This document shows, one piece after another, positions 40,823 through 50,059 of a DNA stretch of 64,000 nt (positions are counted from its first letter, which is position 1; every line of letters begins with the position of its first letter). The DNA lies in NCBI GenBank assembly GCA_015698045.1, contig BLAL01000049.1, positions 62,001 to 126,000 on the forward strand, written 5' to 3'. This DNA comes from Rhizophagus clarus. Taxonomy: Eukaryota; Glomeromycota; Glomeromycetes; Glomerales; Glomeraceae. The notes beneath the pieces were generated by a model. That model was not told the DNA's origin and did no database searches. It was given only the letters and a program-made list of their open reading frames with translations. Made by a program: the position numbers and the translations under genes.

Positions 40823-43800
40823 TTAATAGCTTTCATCCTCATTGATAAAGCGTGCGCACATTCCAACCGTAGTGCCCAAATAATAATTGATATCAATTTC
40901 CATGTTTTGCTCTTTTGCTATGTCCGCATACTCCATATAATCCCCAACTCTATACGGTATTAACCTGCCTTTCTCATTGCGAAGACGAGGACCCTTCACA
41001 GCAACATAGCTAAACCGTTCACCAGGATCAGGAATACTCTCATTTCTCTCTCTCATACGTTCCATAAAGCGATTGTTGCAGAGATTTTTTTTCTTAAGCT
41101 TCCATGTACCCATTACGATAAATTCATTGAAATCCCATTCCTTATTCCAAGCTTCTCTAAGAGTATCTTTGACAATGTCGTGAATTGAGCGCTCATTATT
41201 TATATCCATAGCCTCCCACATAATCTTTTCTCCGATAAATCTAAAAAGCTCAGAATTCCCTTGCTTCACAGTATCAATTCCTCTCATAAAGAGATTGTCT
41301 GGCCTAAAATTGACTACCTCTTCATGTGGTACACCGAAATATTTTTTCTTGCCGGCGAAGCAGACGGGAAATAATACCTCTTCGTATTCCATCTTAAGAC
41401 AAGATGTGCCACTTTTTATCCTAAGATAAGCATTTACTTGATCACGCAAGCTTTTCATTACATTCATAGTGATTTCAACCATTTCAATCCAGTATGCTTC
41501 CTTAGAAAGTTCTTTTTTGGAGAAGGCTTCATCACATTTTCCGTAATACTTTTCTGACAGGTGAGATACAAAGAATCAGTATCGCCGTATTTTATCCCAA
41601 ACCCTTTCTTTGTTACGAATTCTGCAACAAGACTAAGATTGTATTTTCCCGCCGAAGTAGTTCCTCCAGCTAATTCACGAAGAAAGATAGAAGATTTTGA
41701 GTTTCCAGCTTCCCCATAAAAAGTGTTCATATATACCTTCAGAGCTCTTTGCTTCGAATCAGTCAATGCATAATCGAAGCATATGGTTGAATATTCTGAA
41801 ATTAAGCTCTCTGGAATCCTTTTGCCTCTTTTTTTAGCTGAACTTATTATCTTCCCAAGTTGTAGTTTTTTCTTTCCCAGTGTGGCTAGACGCGCTTTAA
41901 GCTCTACTCTTTTTTTGTATAAATCCTCTAATACAACAGGATATAAGCCCTTCTTTTCGAATTGATTATCATGTCTTACACTCCAAGCTTGGATGGTGCG
42001 GTTATTAAATGGGAACTCAATCTTATGTAAAATATTTCCATTATTTTGTGCAATATCGGCCTCTCTCTTTGTTAGTATTATTTTATCTGGAGAGAGATTG
42101 TAAGCCATGATGAGACTGGGATATAATGAGGCAAAGTCCAATCCCGTTATAGGTCTTCTCGTTTCAATCCCTTTTTTAGGTGGATATACGTATGCGCCGG
42201 GATATTTCCCCTTTTCTATATTTTCACATACTCTTGTACTAAATAGCATATCCCGTTTAAAAGCATAAGCGCCCAGGAGGTTTCGTACCTTCATTCCATT
42301 TGCGCGATAGTGTGAATCAAACAAAGATACATGAGCTATGGAAGTGACTTCTCTGTAATCATTGATTATACTTAGCTTTACCATAAGCTCCTGGCAACGT
42401 AATGCGTCTATAATACAATAATTAGCTACTTCACGCATTTTTCTTGCAGTTGATGGGGAAGGGTCTTTTTTCGCCTCTGAATAGATTCTCCACATTTCAT
42501 CATATGGCATGTCAGCTTTAGCATCAAGACCACACTTTTTTAAGAAGAATTTGAGCAAACCTTCCTTTTCTACTTCAGCCTTAGGGAAATGTTTTTTGAG
42601 ACACACTCAAACATCAATTGGTACGCATCCTGGTAGTTTAAGAAAACTAGAATAAAAATCATCTTCCGCAGTAATTTTGATCTTAATCGGACCTCCTAAA
42701 TATTCTTTCTCTTCCTCTACTTCCTCACCCAACCCCCATACGGTTCCCTCTTCGTTGGTATTCTTTCCCTTCCTCTTGAAAACATTTTCAGATTTCGCTC
42801 CTATCCTTCCACGATATTTCCACTTTAGAATATCCTCTTTTGTTTCAAACTTTCCTGTCATTCGCTCCCACATCCATTCGAGTATGTTGAGATGGTAGGC
42901 CCTTTCCATTATAAACCGCCAATCATAATCAGAATCATTGAACCCAACGTGGATGCCGGGGCAAATGCTCACCAGCAGAGGGCAAACGCTTTCAGCAAAT
43001 TCTCCTGGTTTCCACATACGATTGTGATCCATCGCGGATCTGGTTCTACCTCAACATCGACAAGACATATTTGTTTTATCGGTTTTAGATCATCCTTCCA
43101 ATGCAATGTCATACAAATCATAAAGACATTATGATTTAGATCAAGGACTTCTGCAAACTCTCCTAACTCTTGTGATTGTGTTTCTATATCCCATGTAAGG
43201 ACGAGAGTACGATCTCTTGTAAGTGCTGAAATTGGAAAGCGGTCGCTTATTATTGTAAGGTCTTCCACTGGCCGAAAATCTTTTTTAGAAGTATAGAATA
43301 CGTGCAGGTAGAGAGAATCAATCCCCCTCTTATATCTATATTTGCTTAGCATAGACCACCCAGAGAGTTGGATTCCATTCTCTCTTGCTACTTTACGATG
43401 AAACGAGTACATGTCATCTGATGCAGTTTCGTAATTATTATCTTGAATGGCTTGCATGGCCGTCTTTCTTTTACCAGTACCACTTGTATAAATCCGTAAA
43501 TATGACTTTTTTTCTGTATGGTAGCCACGAAAAGGGAAAGCTTTAATATGCTCAATTTTTCGAGTCTCTACTTTAGCGAAGAGAAGAATATCTCTCACTC
43601 TCGCTTCGCATTCAACTGGAGACTCTCCATCTGGAACGCGTACGTCAAAGAAAACTCGAATGCCTAGAAGTGTTACTACCGCTTTTTGGCCATTAATGAG
43701 AGAACTGTAAAGACGTAATACATAACAGTACTTTCCCTCTATCTTTTCACTTGACCCTTCACTGTCAATGGCCATGAATGGGATCTCTTGGCAATTGGAC

Positions 43801-43997
43801 AGAGCGTTTTCAAGGATTGCGGTTAATCCTAAATCATCATTTTCCGCAACTATATCGTCTAGAGTTGGAATGCCGGTCAAGTATTTTTTGCCGGAATAGC
43901 GAATTACCTGGTCTGGTCCCGTTTTTTCTTTTTCAGCCTCTGGGTGAAAAAGAGCGGAGACGTCGAAGAACTCTGAAAGCGAGGATTGTTCGGCCAT
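40823..43997 (-). pseudogene. Family B DNA polymerase, about 1,058 codons, at least four lesions
   Basis: Starts at ATG 43997 inside the right TIR, sharing its first 12 codons with the primase gene. All core motifs survive in order: Exo I (WDIETQ), Exo II (GFNDSDYDW), Exo III (YCIIDALRC), Pol A (DFASLYPSLI), Pol B (MNTFYGEAG) and Pol C (YGDTDSLYL). These resemble cellular/NCLDV-type polymerases more than protein-primed Polinton enzymes. Lesions are a TGA at 42969-42971 with a one-base shift nearby, a TGA just before 42606 in the PIDV-CLKKHF segment, and a one-base shift near 41558 just after Pol C. The long C-terminal thumb region ends at 40823. It should replicate the element; this copy is probably dead. 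Confidence 0.9.
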
Positions 43998-44117
43998 AGT
44001 AAAAATTTCAGATATGTTGTCTAGTATACCCTTTCGGTATAATACCCCAACAAAAAAGTTTAAAATAAAAATAAATAATATTATAGACATCAAAAGATTA
44101 ACTGAGAATAATATCAA
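43998..44117. promoter_or_regulatory. Bidirectional promoter region in the right TIR
   Basis: Same sequence as 9416-9535 inverted. It separates the polymerase start (minus) from the zinc-binding gene start (plus). Confidence 0.55.
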
Positions 44118-44444
44118 ATGGGAAGTAAATACATTTGCCAGTATCTCTCCGATGAAGGGATTGTCTGTGAAGGTGGAAGTACGCGACCAGAAGAATGTCA
44201 TATTCACTGGAAAAGGCGCCAGCGAGCTCTATGCAAACAAGATGGGTGTATAAGACCGACAGCATCAAAATATGGATATTGTAATTTGCATGTAAATAAG
44301 TCCCATTCAAAAGCATATTATCATCGGAAGAAGATGGATAAGATGTTTCAGGATGGGCAAACACCAGAAGCATTAGAACAGACTCTTGATAAACTATTGC
44401 AAGAAGTTGTCTCTAGAAAGTTGTCCTTAGAAAGTTGTCCCTAG
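44118..44444 (+). CDS. Small zinc-binding protein of the TIR (108 aa), right copy
   Basis: Differs from the left copy by four residues (Gly to Glu twice, Tyr to His, Ala to Thr), all explained by transitions. All eight Cys/His ligands are kept (C7, C17, C27, H30; C39, C44, C55, H58). It is divergent from the polymerase gene. Both copies keep open frames although neighbouring genes have decayed. Confidence 0.65.
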   Translation: MGSKYICQYLSDEGIVCEGGSTRPEECHIHWKRRQRALCKQDGCIRPTASKYGYCNLHVNKSHSKAYYHRKKMDKMFQDGQTPEALEQTLDKLLQEVVSRKLSLESCP

Positions 44445-44860
44445 AAAAAATTTGGCCCCATGAAAATTTTATAGGGACGGCAAAAAAAACTTAACAAGGA
44501 CGCTAGAAGTATCTTCTTTCACGATTCTAGAACTCTGGAAGGCCATTCTTACTACTTGTCCCTATGTCCCTATGAGTCCCTATGAATTTCCGAACTCTTT
44601 ACCTTTTTTTTATTTGTATCATACATATGTCATATATGTACCATACTATATCGCATATAAGCCATAGGGATATCATAGAAAAATTTCGATTTTTTTCCTA
44701 GAACTTTTATATTTCATAGGGACTCATAGGGACATAGGGACAAGTAGTAAAGAACTTAATAAATCAGACTAAAAGTCGCAAAAATGATATCGAGATTGTC
44801 CCTATGAGCATCCTCATGAATTTTTCTTATAGGGACAAAGAATTTTTATAGGGACGCTCA
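44420..44860. promoter_or_regulatory. GTCCCTAT repeat cluster, right TIR
   Basis: Inverted copy of 8675-9115 with the same internal hairpin arrangement around 44560-44740. Confidence 0.55.
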
Positions 44861-44898
44861 AAAAATAGCATACACATTGCCTCCAACCCACTTTAATC

Positions 44899-45216
44899 AT
44901 GATCGGGCCTCGAAAGTGCTTACAACATCCTGCCAATATACCGGCAACGCACTTTTGGCTGTCACTAAGAGTGTCACTAACAAATTTTTTTGGTGATAGC
45001 ATACATACAGGATGGATTCGATATTTTTTTTCCTACGACGCCCTCTTGTTCAAGAACATCAAGGTGGCAATTTTTTTCGGCCATAATAATGTGACTGAAG
45101 TTTCTGAGACAGCCCGTCCCGAAAAAGTTACATATGATAGTATTGATGAAGCTAGCCTCTTCATAAAACCGTTACCATTGGTAATGATCAGAGACATGTG
45201 TCCTCGGCTACCCTAG
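44899..45216 (+). CDS. TIR open frame (105 aa), unknown
   Basis: Open over 105 codons, with FFSYDALLFKNIKVAIFFGH and an acidic-hydrophobic end. The left TIR counterpart is cut by one TGG-to-TGA change. No family recognised, and coding is uncertain. Confidence 0.3.
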   Translation: MIGPRKCLQHPANIPATHFWLSLRVSLTNFFGDSIHTGWIRYFFSYDALLFKNIKVAIFFGHNNVTEVSETARPEKVTYDSIDEASLFIKPLPLVMIRDMCPRLP

Positions 45217-45551
45217 CTTTAAATATCCAACGTAGCAACTATACGAGAAAGGCTTCTAGGGCAGAATGATTGATGATACGCAAAAGTAGAATTATATTAA
45301 GGAAAGAAATGAGAAATTTTGCTTTTGCATATCATTCCGATATGGGAGAAAGGGGTCGGGCAGGCAGAGGAGCGAAAGAGCATATACGAAAAAAGGGTAT
45401 GAAAGGGGTTTTGCGGAATGTATGTATAGACAATCAACCAGCAGAGCCCCCATGATCGGCCCCTAGGATTATGACAGCCAGCTTCCCAACAGCAATAATC
45501 CACAGCCAGAACAACGAGGTGGCATTTTTTTCAGCTCTCAGCGTCGTTTGC

Positions 45552-45872
45552 TTAAGCAAACACAGCGGGACATAGCCCCTCACGGCATCCCTCGATATCC
45601 AAATTCAGGATGAAAAGGCCTGGCAACCAAAGAATCGGCACCCTTCTGTCTGCATTCAAAACGGTAAATAAAAGCCAGCCAGCATAGCCTCCCGCGTATC
45701 CCTCGATAGCTAGCATATCCTCCCCACGTATCCCTCGATAGCCAAATTCAGGATGAAAAGCCCCCGGCAACCAAAGAATCGGCACACTTCCTCCTGCATT
45801 CAAGACGATAAATAAAGGCCAACCATCATACCAGAAAAAAATGATAGCCAAAGAGACCGCAAAATATAGCAC
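45552..45872 (-). CDS. Putative TIR protein (106 aa), right copy
   Basis: Counterpart of 7661-7981, with a few conservative substitutions and the same internal repeat. Weak evidence that it is translated. Confidence 0.25.
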   Translation of the reverse strand: MLYFAVSLAIIFFWYDGWPLFIVLNAGGSVPILWLPGAFHPEFGYRGIRGEDMLAIEGYAGGYAGWLLFTVLNADRRVPILWLPGLFILNLDIEGCREGLCPAVFA

Positions 45873-45981
45873 AGAATAGCAACAAACACAGTGAAGTCGA
45901 ATAAAATATAATCATATAATCTAGGATAAGTCGAATAAAATATAATCATATAGTCTGATAAGTAACATATATTATAGGATA

Positions 45982-46043
45982 AGCCGAAATAATATTAAAT
46001 CATATAATATGTACATATTATATGATTTAATATTATTTCGGCT
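45982..46043. repeat. Perfect 62-bp terminal palindrome, right
   Basis: Identical to 7456-7517. Ends CGGCT directly before the target duplication. Confidence 0.95.
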
Positions 46044-46048
46044 ATTGC
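46044..46048. repeat. Target site duplication, right copy (ATTGC)
   Basis: Matches 7451-7455. Removing the element and one copy restores a sequence aligned with the internal paralogue at about 29489. Confidence 0.7.
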
Positions 46049-47310
46049 GAGTTAGAGAGGACATGAATGGAGATTTAAAAGGGCGGTGTAGGTAATTTAA
46101 GTCTGAGTTACTAATTATTTTTTGCACCTTGTAAAATTCTTTTATTTTTACCATGCCTATCAATTTATACACTAAAATTTACAATTTCTTGTTAAATGCT
46201 AAGGAAGAGGACATTACCGCTAGGTCTGTTATCTATCAAGGAATCAAAGACAATCCCTGGATATTTCAAAATGAGCTAAAAAGTATTATCGAGCAGGCTG
46301 TAGCATTTGTGAAGAATCAATATGAACGAGGTTCCTTACGTCATACTACTCTTCTCAAAATTCTATCAGAGGTAAGATATAAAACTTTGAGTAATTAGAG
46401 AATTTATTTGAGTGATGAATAATACAGATAGTGATACCGTTCTGAGAAAGAAAGTATTAATAGACTAAATATCCTATTAGCCCACTCACAGGATTTTTTT
46501 CTTGGCAATGTAGAGGGTAGTTAGACTATAGGTATATGCTTAATTCAATGTGATTATTTCAGTATCACATAAAGTCTTTATTTGAGTATTGGAATAGCTA
46601 ACCATGCGAGAATAGGGCTTTATTTTAATCTGACAGCGCTGCGCTTTTGATAATTTATTTATATATATATCCCAGAGGCTAATTAATTGTGTGTCTGCGT
46701 TAGTTTGAAATTGGTTTTAAAATAGTCTGTAGTTTACATAATATCAGCGCGGTAAAAATGAATGGGAAAAGGCCTCTTACTTTAAACAAAATTGAAAAAA
46801 ATATTAAGGCACTGAAGGGTAAACTCAGAAAAAATACCTCTCAGCTTTACCAGCATTTATTTTCAGGTGTAAATGCAGTGTCTATTTCTGAGTTGACTTG
46901 AAAAGATCCTCTGGCCAACCAAGTAATTAGCAATAATTCAGATCTGGTGCAAATATTACCAGAATAGTTGAGAGAATCTTTTATGGTAAAATTCTTTTTT
47001 TATATACAATCACATGTTTTTTGATCTAGTGCTAGACATTTATCATTATGCTATCTTTAGAAACCAGTAAAGGATATGGTTCCTTCATCACTTTCACGAA
47101 TTATATGAGAAAAATGTGAAGAATTCGTAATTAATTTTGCTGATAGTAATAAGAGCGTTTTACCACAAAAACTTTTGCATAATGGGGATGAAAAGAATCA
47201 GATGAGGAACTTGCAGACACCACATCAAGAATTTTAGGTTCTCTAAACGATTCATGGAATAGTCAACAGATTTTGCGATCAAAAACCTGATCAATCAGAA
47301 TTGAACAGGC
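46049..47310 (+). pseudogene. Right half of the older element: decayed copy of the 29591-31383 gene
   Basis: The leader ATTTAAAAGGGCGG and first exon (46153 to about 46368, donor GAG/GTAAGA) match 29515-29803. Later fragments match exon 3: QLYQHLFSGVNAVSISELT, a stop, then KDPLANQVISNNSDLV. The TGA at 46899-46901 aligns with a TGG tryptophan codon at 30371. Fragments near 47060-47270 match the RILG end of exon 3. Exon 4 is not visible. Clearly non-functional. Confidence 0.7.
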
Positions 47311-47989
47311 CTTATATTACCTGTTGGATCTGATGTTTTAATTTTTGTATTACAATTTTCATCACTTTCTAATTTTTGATTACACACAAATATGTATTTT
47401 TTTGAATCTATTGGATGACTTACTCGTTCACCCCAATTATATACCCAACTGCGGAGTTTTGACCTCCCCCCTTATTTTTAATTTGAAGATTTAATAAATC
47501 TGAATTTTTTTTATTAATAAGAAGTTCTTCAAATGCATTTTTTTTTTCAGCAATATCATTTGCTGGTATTAGTTTTTCTATCTCAATAATAGTTTCCACT
47601 TCAATAATGTCTTCTGTAACAATATCTTCTGTAATAATATCTTCTGTAATAATAGGATTATCTTCAGATCTAATACGTTTTTATGAAGTATTTTCAGTTG
47701 ATATATTTGGAAACAGTATACTCAAAGAATTTCTTTGTTTTCTTGTTTAAGTTGTATGTTTCTTTCTTTGAACAAGATGATGTGCAAAAGTAGCGGTATT
47801 GTGCATAAATATTTATAATTCAGCGCCAAATCCTAGAATAATCCAGATTATCCTATAGGATTATCCATTTTATAAATTGTAGATCCAGATATCTGTTTAA
47901 AATTTATTCAGATTGTATCTGGATAATAGGATATCCAGATTATATCCTAGGATATTATCCATTTGAGGAAAACTCTAATCCTAATTATC
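47311..47989. other. AT-rich spacer
   Basis: No gene. It holds an ATATCTTCTGTAATAAT-type short repeat (about 47610-47655) and imperfect inverted repeats of TATCCAGAT/ATCCTAGGAT words (47830-47970). Confidence 0.5.
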
Positions 47990-49010
47990 ACTATACAGTA
48001 GTATTATATCCTGGTTTGGAGAACTACAAATCTTTAGACATATCAATAATGTTATTTTGAGAAGAATTACAAAAATTGAAAAAAATAGGAATAAATATTA
48101 ATGGAATTAATTGGATGGTTAACATGTATTTTGGTTCTAATTGGAAGTTTTTGATTATTTACTTAGATTTCAATTTGGCAAATAGCTTATTTTTTTGTCC
48201 ATGATGTACAATAACAAAAAAAGATATAGCAAATATTGAAAAGGAGTGGCTAATATCAAAGAAAATAGAAGATATAAATACGTATAATGGTTATCATTTA
48301 ACACCATTATTTAGTATGATATCATTGGACAATTGGATACCAGAAGAATTTCACATTATGTTATGTGTAACAGATAGACTGTGGAATTTATTATTACATA
48401 AAATTGAAGAAAATGGTTACTTTAATGATATTGCTAGGGAAATTATAGTTAAAGAAATGAACAGAACTAAAGTTAATTTTCATTTTTGGCAGGAAAAAAA
48501 TTGTTGATCTTGGAGTTTTATTTCACTTATGGGTCAAGATAAATTGAAAGTGTTAGAATTTTTTGATCTTAATAAGGTTTTACTACTAACACACGTGAAC
48601 TGAATGTAATTAGAAATTTATGGAATGGATTTTTGATCTATATACTGTCATATGGAATCCAACTACTGATCCCAAAATATTTAAAAAAAAATGCAAAAAT
48701 ATGGTTGAAGATTTTTCTTATACCTTCTACTAGAATACCAAACAGTAATAATTTTGTTCAAGGTTTATATAGACCAAGTGATGTCACTCCTTATATACAT
48801 GTTCTTATTTTTCATGTTCATGAATTTATAGAAAAGCATAAAAAATGGTGATTGAAATCTTTTTCATGCGCATCAGTTAAGAATAAAAACCATTAACATG
48901 TAACCCAATTTTTTCACAAGACTTTAAGAAATGGAGGTAATGAAACAAATAGAAAATTAGCTATACTTCAAATTCTCAAATTTGAAAACAGAAAACTTTA
49001 TTACAATTGT
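47990..49010 (+). pseudogene. Decayed copy of a multicopy Rhizophagus gene family
   Basis: Fragments in three frames can be read in order: WKFLIIYLDFNLANS, FF-CPW-C, LFSMISLDNWIPEEFHIML, VTDRLWNLLLHKI, IIVKEMNRTKVNFHFW, SLMGQDKLKVLEFF and FVQGLYRPSDVTPYIHVLIF. I recognise this pattern as a repeated, probably transposon-associated family of unknown function. Many stops and shifts break it. Confidence 0.5.
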
Positions 49011-49129
49011 AATGATTTTCATAACATTCTTAATATAATAAAACTTCAAATTTAAATTATTGTGGATAATATTATATACCAATTAAAATAAGGATAGCTC
49101 TGAAATTGATTTTCCCAAAATCCAAAATC

Positions 49130-49450
49130 TGAAATTCTGAAACTGAAATCTGAAACATTTTGGCTGGTCAAAATTAAGGCTGAAATCTATAATTCCAGCT
49201 GAAATGCCAAAATTAAAATTAATCAATAAAAATGCGTCACATGAAAACAGGTATATCGATCATTTTCATATTAGGTAATAACATTTCACAAAAATCAATT
49301 TTAGTAAGAATGAATTTAGAATCTTGTGTAATAGTATAAAGTTCCTAAAAAGAAAATTCTATAATTTCTGTAATTCCAGCCAAAATTAACCCATAATTTT
49401 GGCCAAAATTATATATTTAATTTTGGCATTTCAGCTGGAATTTCAGACAT
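49130..49450. repeat. Inverted repeat with about 150-bp loop
   Basis: GAAAT..ATTCCAGCTGAAATGCCAAAATTAAA at about 49170-49215 is inverted at about 49405-49450. It is a likely small non-autonomous element or hairpin. 49450-50060 is otherwise AT-rich without genes. Confidence 0.55.
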
Positions 49451-50059
49451 CGGGAAAGTTATATCAGTTCAGATTTGCAGTGATCTGCAATTTTAGCAGA
49501 TTGCCGCATTTTTTTAATGCAATTTTGTTAAGAATCTGCGCAATACTGCAGAAATTATTTTTTTATTTTTTTCAAAGATTTTTTTATGAAAAATTTGTGA
49601 TAATCTCCAAAATTGCAGATTTTTAAAAACACTTCATACAAAAATCTTTAAAGATTTTCACAATTTTCTTCTTTAATTTGATAAACTTTGCATGATAAAC
49701 TTTGATAAGCTTCCAGTTTATTTTCTACACTTAATTTCCTTTAAGACACTTAAACTTTTTATTCGCAATACTTTAAGGAAACAATTTTTTTCAACATTTT
49801 TCATAAATATAATTTTTTTTTCAACACCTTTCAAAGAAATAAATTTTTTTCAACGTTTTTCAATTTAAAGTCTAAAAATACTTTAAGAAAAAACTTTTTT
49901 TTGTAGTTTTTTAAGCTTCAAAATTATTAAATAGACTTGCTATCTTTTCTATCTCCCTAAAAGAATCATTTTATAGACCCTTTACAAGGACTAAATGTAC
50001 TTTCGACAGTGTTCTGAGCATACGAATCATAAACGAATGTTAGCTAATGCTAGTTTTCG

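Larger units (their letters stand above)
7456..46043. mobile_element. 38.6-kb Polinton/virus-like element with Gag-protease and effector-like cargo
   Basis: Bounded by 2.1-kb TIRs and a 5-bp duplication. Core genes recognised by motif are a D5-type primase-helicase, DNA polymerase B, an rve integrase, an A32-like packaging ATPase and a VSR-like endonuclease. These are the hallmark set of Polinton/Maverick elements and nucleocytoplasmic DNA viruses. The AG..CT termini also fit Polintons. It differs from classic Polintons in four ways: a separate D5-like helicase, a polymerase with cellular-type motifs, a Gag plus aspartic protease module, and no capsid protein or Ulp1-type protease that I can recognise. 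Intron-containing effector-like genes sit among intronless core genes. Primase, polymerase and Gag are disrupted, so this copy is probably not autonomous. Confidence 0.85.
43953..46043 (-). repeat. Right terminal inverted repeat, about 2.09 kb
   Basis: Reverse complement of 7456-9579, with one fewer 34-bp unit near the outer end. It contains the polymerase start, a divergent promoter (43998-44117), a zinc-binding gene, the GTCCCTAT cluster and the terminal palindrome. Confidence 0.95.

Noticed and set aside
7456-46043. Whole element uses TGA as a sense codon
   Set aside because: Several intact genes end in TGA (for example at 14389, 15574 and 17000), and a paralogue has TGG where the flank gene has TGA, so mutation is simpler. 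Kept only as a testable alternative.
7456-46043. Jelly-roll major capsid gene
   Set aside because: No protein of the expected size and beta-rich character could be recognised by eye; the large unassigned proteins are coiled coils. Absence is not proven.
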